Notes under the pieces: model-generated
Database searches by the model: none
Seen by the model: the letters and a program-made list of their open reading frames with translations, nothing else
Told to the model about the DNA's origin: nothing
DNA from: Heterohyrax brucei
Lineage: Eukaryota; Chordata; Mammalia; Hyracoidea; Procaviidae
Assembly: GCA_028571685.1 (NCBI GenBank)
Contig: CM053143.1
Location: 56,041,208 to 56,105,207, forward strand
DNA: 64,000 nucleotides
Direction of reading: 5' to 3'
Shown here: positions 21,591-31,474 of the stretch, piece by piece
Position numbering within the stretch: position 1 is the stretch's first letter
Layout: each line of letters opens with the position of its first letter
Program-made: the position numbers and the translations under genes

Positions 21591-21799
21591 CAAGATTATT
21601 TTGTGATCTTTTCAGCACACAGTAAAATAACAGGAAGCATAAAAAAGAATTGACTTCCCTGGAAAAGGTCGATTCCTTTTTTTTAATTTCTAAATAAAGT
21701 ATTGGCACATCAGGTTGACATAGCTACTGGATAACATTATTTCAGAAAACTATAGAGAAGAATTTTTAAACAATTAATTAGTTACAGACTACTACAAGA

Positions 21800-22012
21800 T
21801 AGTTGTTAGGTTCTGGGTAGTCAATTTCAACTGATAGTGACCCCATGTGACAGGGTAGACCTTCCCTATAGGGTTTTCTTGGCTGTAATCTCTACAGAAG
21901 CATGTTGCCAGATTTTCTCCCATAAAGCCTCTGGGGAGGTGGGGTTTTAACAAACCAACCTTTTGGTTAGTAGTGGGCCAATTAACTATTGCATCACCTG
22001 GGGCTTTGGGTG
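21800..22012 (-). mobile_element. AfroSINE, long form, minus strand
   Basis: GGGTTTTCTTGGCTGTAATC then ATTTTCTCCCATAAAGCCTC carry the 45-nt block; CCAACCTTTTGGTTAGTAG is the reversed B-box region. Confidence 0.9.
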
Positions 22013-22017
22013 CTTTA

Positions 22018-22220
22018 AGGTTGTTGTATGCCATCAAGTTGATTACAACTCATAGCAACCCTATATGGCAGAGAAGATCCACCCCACAGGGTTTCTAGGC
22101 TGAAGTTTTAAAGAAGCAGATCTCTGGATCTTTTCTTCTACAGAGTCATTGGTGGGTTCCAAACTCTGATCTTTGTTAGCAGGTGAGAATTTAACCATGA
22201 CACTACCAAGTCTCCTTGCT
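22018..22220 (-). mobile_element. AfroSINE, long form, minus strand
   Basis: Second of two adjacent long copies in the same direction: GCCATCAAGTTGATTACAAC tail, GTTTCTAGGCTGAAGTTTTA and TTTTCTTCTACAGAGTC, GACACTACCAAGTCTCC at the head end. Confidence 0.85.
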
Positions 22221-22408
22221 ACAAGATTAGAGATCTCTATAACGGATCCCAAAAGAGAGTCATACAATATCTATCTGAGCATTTCCAGGCAGAGGATATT
22301 TTTGCATGAGAAAGTAAACTGGTTTGAACAGCTTTTACCATAAAAAGTTGTATCCAGTGGGAAATTAATGTAACATTTATTGTTTTCATAATTGCATTAA
22401 TGATTTTT

Positions 22409-22470
22409 ATGACAGATAAACTCATGTCTGATCCAACTCGACGGCACTTGGCTTGGCATGACAGATAAAC
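22409..22470 (+). mobile_element. 36-bp AfroSINE/RTE tail with perfect 13-bp target-site duplication
   Basis: ATGACAGATAAAC at 22409-22421 is repeated exactly at 22458-22470. Between them lie only 36 bases, ending CTCGACGGCACTTGGCTTGG plus C, the last part of a SINE with a TTGGC-type tail. This is the clearest member of the mini-tail group. Confidence 0.9.
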
Positions 22471-22629
22471 AGCTTCTGTTTCAACAGCTTAGCAAAGGAC
22501 CAAGGTTTTGGTTTAGAACTACGGGGGGAAAAAAAAAACTTCTAGACTTTTATGAGAGAAGGCCACAGAATAATAGATTTTACTAATAAAAAATTGTCTT
22601 CAGTCTCTGGCATCTACTTATCAATTTTC

Positions 22630-23510
22630 TGTCACTATAAATTTGCCTTTTCCAAAATGTCATATAAATGTTATCAAACAGTATGTAGCTTTACAAGTCT
22701 GTCTTCTTTCTTGTAGCATAATGAATTTGAAATTCATCCACGCTGTTACACGTATCGATAGTTTATTCTTTTGTTGCAGAGCCATGTTACATTATATGGA
22801 TCTATCAGAGCTGGCTTATCCATTTACCAGCTGAAGAACAACATTTGGGCCAGTTCCAGTTTTAGGCAATTGTGAATAAAGCTGCTATAAATATTCATAT
22901 AGAGATTTTCATGTGAACATGTTTTCATTTCACTGGGTGAATGCCTGGGATAAAAATTGCTGGGTCATACGGTAACAGTATGTTTAATTAAAAAGAAACT
23001 GACCAACTGTTTTCCAAAGTTGCATTTTGCATTCCTAACAGCAGTGCGATGCCAGGCACCCTCTCTCGTCCCCCGAGTGTCGTCAGGGTCTTCCTCCCTG
23101 TCTGCCTCCCTTGCTGTCTTCTATCCGTTCCATCTTTCTTTTAGCCATTCTCATGGAGTATCTTGCTGTAATTTTTCACCTCCATTATTTGATAACTAGT
23201 GATATTAATCATCTTTTCCCATGTTTTCCTTGGTGAAGTTTCTGATGAAACCTTATGTCCACTTCAACATTGCTTTTTTTCTTTTTGCTTGTTTTCTTAT
23301 TGTTGAGTTTTGGGAGCTCATTTTATGCTCTAGGTAAAATCCCTTTATTAGATAGATATTTCATTTATAAATATTTTCTGCCAACCTGTAGGCTTATCTT
23401 TTCATTTTCTTAACAGGGTCTTCATAAAACAAAATTCTTAATTTTGGTGAAATCCAGTTTATCTTTTTTCTTAATTTTTTATATGAATCACTGGGTCACT
23501 AGTTTTACAG
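22630..23510 (-). mobile_element. Old L1 (ORF2 3' region), minus strand
   Basis: Reads like antisense old L1 ORF2: AATTGTGAATAAAGCTGCTA, AATTGCTGGGTCATACGGTA, CCAACTGTTTTCCAAAGTTG, TGTTGAGTTTTGGGAGCTC and AAATCCAGTTTATC in order. The protein is riddled with stops and indels. A GC-richer part (23050-23130) may be secondary. Confidence 0.8.
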
Positions 23511-24011
23511 AAAACCCTGGGCATAGTGATTTTGCACTGGTGATGTGCTACTGTTGTGCTATTTATTAACTACTTATTAATTCCCTAAGTACTAGCCCTA
23601 ATTAATAATTGCATTTTTTAGGTTTAAAGTCATTTCTCTTTGAAAAAGTAACAAATGATATATTTTCCACTGTAGGTTTTCCTACTTTCACATAATAACC
23701 AATTTTAATTTTTTTCTGTTGGCTATTAGGCTGCTATTCAGTTTGCTGTCACAAATAAACTTTACATATAAAAGTAAATTATGCTTTATTAAAAGACAGA
23801 GGGGAGAGGACAACTTTTATTAAAATAAAAGCATATCTGAACATCAATTCTAAGTTTTCCAGTATATATCTCAGTCCTTAACTGATCACTATGATTTAGA
23901 TTCTCCATTAGCATTATCATAATACTTAACGTAAAATAAAGCTCAATAATAATTTCAGAATTCCTGATGACAAGAGAAAAGAGCCTACATACGAACAACA
24001 ATAACAAAAAG
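23511..24011. other. Unique AT-rich sequence
   Basis: Nothing recognised. Confidence 0.45.
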
Positions 24012-24175
24012 TGGATCCTCCGGATGAACCAACGGTTGCTAACCGAAAAGTTGGCAGTCTGAGTCTACCAAGCACTCCTTGGAAACTCTGAGAAGCAGTT
24101 CTCCTCTCTCCTGTGGGGTGACTGTAAGTCAAAATCAACTAGACTACAGTGAGTCTGTTGGGTTTTTTTTGGGGG
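24012..24175 (+). mobile_element. AfroSINE, short form
   Basis: GGTTGCTAACCGAAAAGTTG, CACTCCTTGGAAACTCTGAG, ending in a T/G run (24159-24180). Confidence 0.85.
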
Positions 24176-24631
24176 GGGGTTGGTGTATGTGAACCAAAAA
24201 GAAAGATGAGATCATTTGTGTGAACCAATAATTGCTCCATAAATGATCAGATGTTAGTCATAATGAAAATTGAATGAGTTTGAAAATCAATGGATTTACT
24301 TCAACTTCTTTATTTAAAATCTAAATATTTATTAAAACACCTGAAGTGTAACAAGCTTACCTCACCACATTTAAGAAATTTAATGATTTTAAAGTATATT
24401 GCTGACGTGGAAGCTTGCTGGTCATGAATACTGCATGTGATCATGGATATAAAGTTACTCAGTGTATCTAGTTTTACTGGCAACTCCATTTTCTGAATGT
24501 TGATGCTTTAGAATGAGACTTGGATTTCAGAAAGTTCTGTGATTTTGTTGAAGTCATAGGAAGACAGTCTTTTCTTTGCTGACTAATAAAATGTCAGCTG
24601 AAAATGGGAATCAGGAGCTATTCTCCCTTGG
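24176..24631. other. Unique sequence
   Basis: No feature supported. Confidence 0.45.
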
Positions 24632-24860
24632 TGTCATGGATTGAACTGTGTCCTTCTAAAAATATGTGTAGCCATTTGGCTGGACTGTGATTCCCAGTAG
24701 TTTATGATTGTTCTCCGTTTTGTGATTTTCCTGTGCTGTATGTGAAGGAGGATTAGGGAGAGTCTGTAAATCCCTTCCTATGGTCACTTCTCTGCTCCAT
24801 CATCAAGGGAGTTTCCTTGGAGTCTGGCTTGTACCATCCTTTATACACAAGGTCATAAGT
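24632..24860 (+). mobile_element. ERVL/MaLR-type LTR, 5' part
   Basis: Begins TGTCATGGATTGAACTGTGT, with TTTGGCTGGACTGTGATTCC and GGGAGTTTCCTTGGAGTCTG matching the reversed copy at 48636-49206. The 3' half, including the polyadenylation signal, is absent. Confidence 0.65.
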
Positions 24861-25225
24861 GTGATTTGTCCCAAGTGGAATAACTCAGAGACTACTTGTA
24901 CTTTAGCAAGTGAAATGGTGGGAATATGCGTGGAATAGTATATCAGTGTAAAGAAGAACACTTACTTGTTGAGTTCAGAAAAGTTACAAGTAAACTCATT
25001 CAGGCGATGACATTTGAACTTTCTGAAACTTCTGTGGTCACACAGAAAGCAAGAGACTGGGAAATACATCCAGCCTGGTAGCCATGTATACTGCTGACAC
25101 TCTAGCAATCTCTGTTTTTAAAAGAAAGAAAGAAAGGGAGAATGGTTCTTGGGAACAAATACCAGATTTTAAGAAATCTAAGAGAAAACAAGTTTTAGTT
25201 AAGGCCAGGATACAGGGAGAGGTAT
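24861..25225. other. Unique sequence with (GAAA)n
   Basis: Only a short AAAGAAAGAAAGAAAGGGAG run (25117-25140) stands out. Confidence 0.45.
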
Positions 25226-25432
25226 AGAGGTCCTGAGCAGTACTAATTGTTAATATGCTTTACTGCTAACTGAAAGCTTGGAAGTTCAAGTCTGCTCTGA
25301 GATAGCTTGGAAGAAAGACTTCACAAGATCCTTCCTAAAAATCACCTATTGAAACCAGTATGGAGCACAGTTCTACTCTGATCCACCTGAATTCACGACA
25401 AGTCAATAGACTCCACAGCGACCACTTTGTTT
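25226..25432 (+). mobile_element. AfroSINE, long form, diverged
   Basis: TGCTTTACTGCTAACTGAAAG head, GGAAGAAAGACTTCACAAGA block, GTATGGAGCACAGTTCTACTC and a degenerate tail. This is the long subtype with GAGCACAGTTC in place of GGGGCAGTTC. Confidence 0.75.
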
Positions 25433-26109
25433 GTTTATTTCTTCTTAGTTTGCTTTCTCTAGCCAAATTTCTGGGGATGTAGGGCATTTTGATAGTTATA
25501 AAACAGATTCCGGAGGGCTTGGATTAACTTTGCTTGGATAGTCTCATCAGATGAGGTACTATTCATCGCATGGCTGTCTGATTATTCTTAATTAAGAGAA
25601 AGCACTTTGTAATCTTTGAAGAACCACAGTAATAGAAACAGATATTTCTATTTGAGGATGAAACAAATAAACTCCAAACAAGTGTAATATACAAGCACGA
25701 ACTCACTCAGAAAAATTCTAAAGAAGTGTACCTTCCTCAGCTCAAATTGTAAAATGCCAGAAATCTGGAGTTCTGTATTGCTTTTTTTCTCTATCAACAC
25801 AGTGTACATAAAATTCTTTGGAAGTATGATTTACGTGCTACAAAATGCTTAACTCTAGAATCTGCCTCCCTCATAGTTCCCAAAACACAGCTTTACAGCA
25901 AATAGACACAAATATATTTTTGTAGTCAAATTGAATTGAATTGAAACAGAACCCAGAAGCTATCTAGTGAAGCCCTTCTGCTTAAGAAAACAAAGTGTTT
26001 ATTTGGGCTGTGACTGAGTATTACAAGAATCAAAACATTATCCTGCAGTGAATTCTTCATTGTATCTTCATTCTTAATCTATGACATTAATAACACAAAT
26101 GGTAATATT
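25433..26109. other. Unique sequence
   Basis: No gene or repeat recognised. Confidence 0.45.
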
Positions 26110-26310
26110 TAGAATGGATATTTGTGAAGTCCTTACCTGTGCCTAGCACTGCTGTGATCAATTCATAGCTGAATTTAGCTAATTTTTATAATAGTGTGAT
26201 GGGGCAAGTTATAATTATCATCTTTGTTTTACAGAAAGGGAAATTTGGGCATTTAGAGGTTAAATAAATTTCCTACTATCATGAGAACTTGCATTTAAAT
26301 CAAGGCAGTG
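26110..26310 (-). repeat. MIR SINE
   Basis: GTGCCTAGCACTGCTGTG, TTTGTTTTACAGAAAGGGAA and GAGGTTAAATAAATTTCC are the reversed MIR landmarks, ending in AACTTGCATTTAAATCAAGG. Confidence 0.8.
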
Positions 26311-26617
26311 GAACACAAGATTAGAATTTATTTTAAATACAAACATTCTTTTCTGGAACAGATAAGCACGCATTCATTTAGAAACTCCATGAGCTCATAA
26401 CAATCTTCTAATGTACCTTGGATTTTACTTTCTATCAGTGCTATTTAGCCATTTCTAGTCTGAATATCTTTCTCAAAGGTGGAAAAACAGAAATGAAATA
26501 AAAGAAGCTTGAGTTTCTCTGTCAGGACTTTTTCTACTCAGCCCCCACGTCCAAGTCATTTATTTAAACCACTCCTTTGAAAATATAACACATTCCTTTA
26601 TTTATTGCTATCCCTAA
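26311..26617. other. Unique sequence
   Basis: Nothing recognised. Confidence 0.4.
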
Positions 26618-26783
26618 AACCGGAAAAATCAAACTCAGTGCTGTCGAGTTGTTTGCAACTCATGCCAGCCCTATAAGGCAGAGTAGAACTGCCCCACAGA
26701 GTTTCCAAGGAGTGCCTGTCAGGTTTGAACTTCTGACCTTGTAGTTAGCAGACAGAAATTAACCACTATGCCACCAAGGTTTC
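26618..26783 (-). mobile_element. AfroSINE, short form, minus strand
   Basis: Complete reversed copy from the AAACTCAGTGCTGTCGAGTT tail to the ATGCCACCAAGGTTTCC head. It abuts a partial plus-strand copy, forming a hairpin. Confidence 0.9.
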
Positions 26784-26871
26784 CTTGGCACTCCTTGGAA
26801 ACTCTGCGGGGCAGTTCTACTTCATTCTGCAGGGTTGCTATGAGTTGGAATTGGCACTAGGTTTTCGTATT
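26784..26871 (+). mobile_element. AfroSINE 3' half, plus strand
   Basis: GGCACTCCTTGGAAACTCTG, GTTGCTATGAGTTGGAATTG and a GGTTTTCG end. The head is missing. Confidence 0.85.
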
Positions 26872-27274
26872 GTTATCCCTAGACCAATTCAAATATTTTC
26901 CTGTATTTCAACTTTTAAGATCTGGTAGAAAAAAAATCAACAGCAATGTGAATTTGGGCCATTAAAAATGTAGTCTTTAACAGTAATTTCAAATAGTTCC
27001 CTCCTTTCTTCATGCCACTCCATGGCTATTCTAAACCTTTAGATATCCAAATTCAACATCTACAGTCTCCGTATTTCTCTCAGAAAATGACCTTGCTGCC
27101 TCGCTCAGAGCAGTAGAGTTGATTGCATCTCACCCTTGACGGACTTCACATTATTTTCCTCCTAACACGCCCTATCTTCTTGCACATCAATTCATGCTGA
27201 CTTAGGATATATAAATCCCAGTGTAGGGTAAAGATACTACATAGTGTTAGATTCTAGAGCAGTACAGGCATCAA
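26872..27274. other. Unique sequence
   Basis: No feature supported. Confidence 0.4.
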
Positions 27275-27420
27275 AAGCCTAGACCTTGAAGCTGGGCTAC
27301 TTAGGTTCAAGTACAGGTAAAACTATTTATTAGCTGTGTGACTATCAGCACTGGATTATTACAAGGAGCAAATGAGTAAGGAAGTGAAAACAGGTTACAG
27401 CCAGGCCCAACACACACCAA
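27275..27420 (+). repeat. MIR SINE remnant
   Basis: TACTTAGGTTCAAGTACAGG and TTTATTAGCTGTGTGACTAT are the MIR central motifs; the 3' part is diverged. Confidence 0.7.
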
Positions 27421-27515
27421 CTGAATGATGTTGGGTATCATGGAGTCAGTTCTGACTCAGCCGCTCATGTGATTGAGTAGGACTTCCCAATAGGGTTTTC
27501 GTGGCTGTAATCTCA

Positions 27516-27677
27516 ATAGGGAAACCCTGGTGGTGTAGTGGGTTACGTGCTGTCTGCTAACCAAAAGGTCAGCAGTTCAGATTCGCCAGGTACTCCTTGG
27601 AAACTCTGTGGGGCAGTTCTACTCTGATCCCTAGGGTTGCTATGAGTCAGACATGAATCAATGGCAGTGGGTTTAGT
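27516..27677 (+). mobile_element. AfroSINE, short form, nested
   Basis: GAAACCCTGGTGGTGTAGTG head, CAAAAGGTCAGCAGTTCAGA, GTTGCTATGAGTCAGACATG tail. ATCTCAATAG before and AGTATTAATAG after suggest the target duplication. Confidence 0.9.
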
Positions 27678-27700
27678 ATTAATAGAAGCAAATCACCAGG

Positions 27701-28166
27701 TATTGTAAATTGAAATGTGTCACCCCCCGCAAATGTTTGTAGCAATTTGGCTAGGCCATGATTCCTGATATTGCATGATGTTCCTGTATGTTGTCAACCC
27801 TGCCTCTGTGATGCAGGAGGAGGGGCCATGACCATGTTGGTGAGTCAGGACTCGGTCTATAAGATTGCATTGTTCTCTGTGGCAATCAATCTCTTGGGCT
27901 ATAAAGGTAAGGGAAGTAACGAGACAGTTGGTGACCTTATGCCATCAGGAAACAAGCAGTGTGGGGAGCAGAGCATGTCATTTGTACCCATGGTCCCCGC
28001 ATCTCAGAAGCTCCAAGTCCAGAGCCAGCAGAGGATGATGTCCCTTGGAGGCTGATGCCCCGAGTCTGGACTTGTAGCCTACTAGACTGTGACAGAATGA
28101 AAGTTCTCTTTTTTAAGCCATCCACTTGTAGTGTTTCTGTTATAGCAGCCCTAGATGAGTGAGACA
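27701..28166 (+). mobile_element. Solo LTR, ERVL/MaLR type, with 5-bp target-site duplication
   Basis: A 466-bp LTR inserted in an AfroSINE. CCAGG before (27696-27700) and CCGGG after (28167-28171) give a 5-bp duplication with one mismatch. The end GATGAGTGAGACA and the related copy at 48636-49206 show the TG...CA termini. Landmarks are TTTGGCTAGGCCATGATTCC, ACTTGTAGCCTACTAGACTG and GTAGTGTTTCTGTTATAGCA. It holds no viral genes. A plus-strand open frame of 94 codons inside it is chance. Confidence 0.75.
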
Positions 28167-28255
28167 CCGGGTCTTTCTCCCTGGAGCTGCTGGGTGGGTT
28201 TGTACTGCCAACTTTCTAGTTAGAAGGTAAGTTATGAACCACTGTCCCACGATGG

Positions 28256-28587
28256 GGACTATGTGGAGTCAACTTCAAGCTTCTCCTCTTTTATGCAGCT
28301 GTTTCTGATTCTCCATGTGAAGTCAAGTTACTACCTCTAATTCTATAGTTCTTCATGTGTGTGTGTATGTGTGTGTGTGTGTGTATGTTTAGTTATTATT
28401 TATAGCACCAGGAACATTAACTCATATAGAACAGTGTATAAAAGCAAACTTAAGTGTAAAAGTTGCACCTTATCTTTGCACAATAATCACTTCCTTCTAC
28501 TACCTTAGGACTTCAGAAAATAGCTGAATGGATGAATAAAAAATGAAGTTATGAAAATAGTTCTAACTGATAACTTAAAAATGAATA
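28256..28587. other. Unique sequence with (GT)n
   Basis: Only a (TG)n microsatellite at about 28352-28386 was noted. Confidence 0.5.
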
Positions 28588-29118
28588 CAAGGGCTGCCAA
28601 TTAAGTTTACAAACTCATCCTAGAAAAAGTGCTACATACCCCATTGCTGAATGTTACTGTGGTCACCTTCAAGGTACTCACTTTGGGAAGCTATGCACTG
28701 ATGCCGGTACCTAGTCAACTCTTCAAAGCAACTTTGGAGCTCTTTTTCGAATGGCCATCAGAGCTGTGGTTGTATTACCCCTGATGTCCTGAATGTCATC
28801 AAAATGTCTTCCTTTTAATGTTTACTTTATCTTTGGGTAAAGAAAAAAGTCACTAGTGACCAGATGAGATGAGTAGGGAGCGTGTTCTAATACAGTTATT
28901 TGTTTACTGGCTAAAAACTCCCTCACATACAACAATACCATAAAGTTTGTGAACTTCCCATCTTGCCACTATGTAGAATGGCTATTCCAGAAAGAATTCC
29001 AAAATTGGTTTGAAGAGTAGACTAGGTGCTGGCGTTGGTGTATAGCTTCCCAAGGGAAAGAAATGAAGCATGGAGCACTTAGAACAGTTAAGTTCACAGA
29101 CTTAGTTGTCAGACCTCA
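28588..29118 (-). mobile_element. Mariner-derived fold-back element, copy 2
   Basis: 531 bp, flanked by TA (28586-28587 and 29119-29120). The left arm (from CAAGGGCTGCCAATTAAG to about 28770) is complementary to the right arm (about 28960 to CAGACCTCA). The core on the minus strand reads EFLASKQITVLEHAPYS then DFFLYPKIK, the C-terminal mariner transposase around the last catalytic aspartate, followed by a stop. It has no N-terminal DNA-binding domain. Copy 1 at 19780-20334 has the same arms and core. Confidence 0.85.
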
Positions 29119-29227
29119 TATAATGTTATTAATATGGAATACTCTGGCATTTCCAGATATTCGGTAAGTATATGGAGCATTTACACCCATTGAGTAGTGA
29201 ATTAAATTTCACTATTTCACTACCTTA

Positions 29228-29645
29228 ACTTTGAGGACTAAGGTACACCTGACTCAAACCATGGAATTTTTAATCACTTCATATGAATATGAAAGCTAGA
29301 CTGTGAATAAGGAAAACCGAAGAATTGAGGCCTTTGAATTATGTTGTTGCTGAAGAATATTAAATATATCGTGGACTTCCAGAAGAATGAACAAATTCAT
29401 CTTGGAAGAAATACAACCAGAATGTTCTTTCAAAGCAAGGATGGTAAAACTTCATCTCATGTACTTTGGTCATGTTATCAGGAGGGACGGGTCCCTGTGG
29501 GTCACTGAAAAAATAAAGACCCTCAAACAGCTATATTGACACAGTGGTTGCAACAATAAGCTTGAACATAGAAATAATTTAATTCTGCTGTACACAGTGT
29601 TACTGTGAGTCAAAACTGACTCAATGGCACCTAATGACAACTTCA
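29228..29645 (+). mobile_element. RTE LINE 3'-end fragment
   Basis: Matches 39.74-40.19 kb from GACTAAGGTACACCTGACTC through ATCAGGAGGGACGGGTCCC to ACTGACTCAATGGCACCTAA with a TGACAAC tail. 5'-truncated and non-coding. Confidence 0.85.
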
Positions 29646-29849
29646 CTATACTTTCCTAAACAACATCTTGTTTTACTGTCTAGGGCAACAACTATGGTGT
29701 TTTTATTCTGGGGAAAAAAATCAGTAGATGGTACCTACAAATGAAAAATATGCTAATGAAACAATTTCTAATAGATATATTAAAAAATTGACATGAATTA
29801 AACATAAGTATTGCTATATAATTATAAATTATTCAATTCCTATGCAATT

Positions 29850-30012
29850 TTGGAAAACCTGGTAGTATAGTGGGTAAGCTCTATGGCTGCTAACCTAAAA
29901 GGCTGGCAGTTCAAACCCTCCAGGGGCTCCTTGGAAACTCCACAAGGCAGTTCTACTACATCCTGTAGCATCGCGATGAGTCACAATCAACACGATGGCA
30001 GCGGGTTCATGT
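29850..30012 (+). mobile_element. AfroSINE, short form
   Basis: GGAAAACCTGGTAGTATAGTG head, CTTGGAAACTCCACAAGGCA, GAGTCACAATCAACACGATG tail. Confidence 0.88.
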
Positions 30013-30870
30013 AATTTTCCTAGCTTTACTAATTATTAATGTGTATATTGTGTAGCTACATACATTTATGAATAGAAAATATTTAACTCATGTATAATCT
30101 ATAAATTTCCTTTAGTGGACATCCAATGATAATGCTTGGTGCATAGTCACTCATAAGTTTATGATCATTTCATGTTATTTATCAGCATTCTCACAAAGTA
30201 TGATCTGTGCACTTCCTCAGAAACCCTGAGACACTTTCAAGAGGTCTGTGAGCTCAAGTTTATTTACCTACCAATATGATGACATAATTTGAATTTTTTC
30301 ACTGTGTTGCTATTTGCACTGACAATGCAAAAGCAATGCTGTGAAACAGTGACAGGTAAAGTTGGCACCAGTTTTCACTAACGGTCATTACCACATGGTC
30401 AGAGTTTAAAAAAAGCCAGATATCCTCAGTGAAACAGTAAATAGTATTAATCTTTTTTATATTATTATGATGATGATTAAGACTTGAGCTTTGAGAACTT
30501 GTGTTATTTTTTTTTAATCTGACATAATAGGGAGTATGCATATAAGCACTTTTGTTCCATATATGCAAATAAGTGGTTGTACAGGGAATGCATTTGTCTC
30601 ATTGTTTCAGTTGCAAGCTAAACTAACCGCATTTTTCTTTGAATGAAAGACAAGTGATTATTCTGACTTCTATAGCTGGCAGACATTATTTTCAAAAATG
30701 AGCAAAATTAGCTTGCCAGTGATAAAATTTGTTGCCAGTGATAAAATTCCAAAAATTAACTAAAAATTTAGAATTCTGGAGAAGCTGTATCCATGACTAC
30801 GAGCTCAATAGCTTCCACTACTGGCAGAATTTTCTTATGAAATTGGTATAATATTAACATACACATCATA

Positions 30871-30891
30871 TACATATATGACATATATGTA
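30871..30891. repeat. AT-rich 21-bp palindrome
   Basis: TACATATATG and its reverse complement CATATATGTA flank one central base, within an AT-repeat region. Confidence 0.85.
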
Positions 30892-31452
30892 GCATCACAC
30901 ATATCATATATATAAGCTATATGTATAAATATATATACACACTAAAATATGTCAATATGTGGAGATGTGTAACAGTGAATTTTCCATATGATTTTTATAA
31001 AACGACTCAACCTAGTCAAAGTGCAAGTTTGATCAATGGATTTTCAAGTGGTAGAGTTTAAAGAGTTCATTGATATGATTGCAAGTTTCATAATGAAACT
31101 AGCATTTAAAAAATTACCACTCCCCAAGTTTTGGTGAAGTGTCAAAAAAAGGTATATATGAAACTACCTGAAAAGACTTCCAAAATGTAGCTCCCTTTTC
31201 CATCTACAAATTTGCATAAAGCCAGATTTTGTTTATATACCTCATCTCAAACAATATATCTCAACAGATGGAATGTAGAGCCTCTAAGAAATCAATTGTC
31301 TTCTACTATAAAGCTACATGAAAGTAGTTAAAATGCAAAACAACACTTCTATTCTCAAGAACTGTTCTTTTTTAGGAAAATGTAGTTATTTTTTACAAGA
31401 TATAGGTTATTTAGGGTTACATCTAGTGGACTAATTATTATTATTTAAAATA

Positions 31453-31474
31453 GCCAGCCAAGTGCCATCGAGTC
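31453..31474 (-). mobile_element. Ultra-short AfroSINE/RTE tail
   Basis: GCCAGCCAAGTGCCATCGAG plus TC stands alone in unique sequence; no clear target duplication. Confidence 0.65.

Larger units (their letters stand above)
27425..28255 (-). mobile_element. AfroSINE, long form, split by an AfroSINE and a solo LTR
   Basis: Reversed pieces at 27425-27515, 27678-27700 and 28167-28255 rejoin into one long-form SINE: tail TCATGGAGTCAGTTCTGACT, GGGTTTTCGTGGCTGTAATC, AGAAGCAAATCACCAGG, then GTCTTTCTCCCTGGAGCTGC and CAACTTTCTAGTTAGAAGG. The interruptions are listed separately. Confidence 0.85.

Noticed and set aside
27771..28167. Overlapping open frames on both strands at 27.8-28.2 kb
   Set aside because: They fall within a solo LTR, which has no coding capacity of its own.
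30850..30945. AT-rich repeats as a possible origin or attachment site
   Set aside because: Simple AT repeats are common in mammalian DNA and nothing else supports a function.
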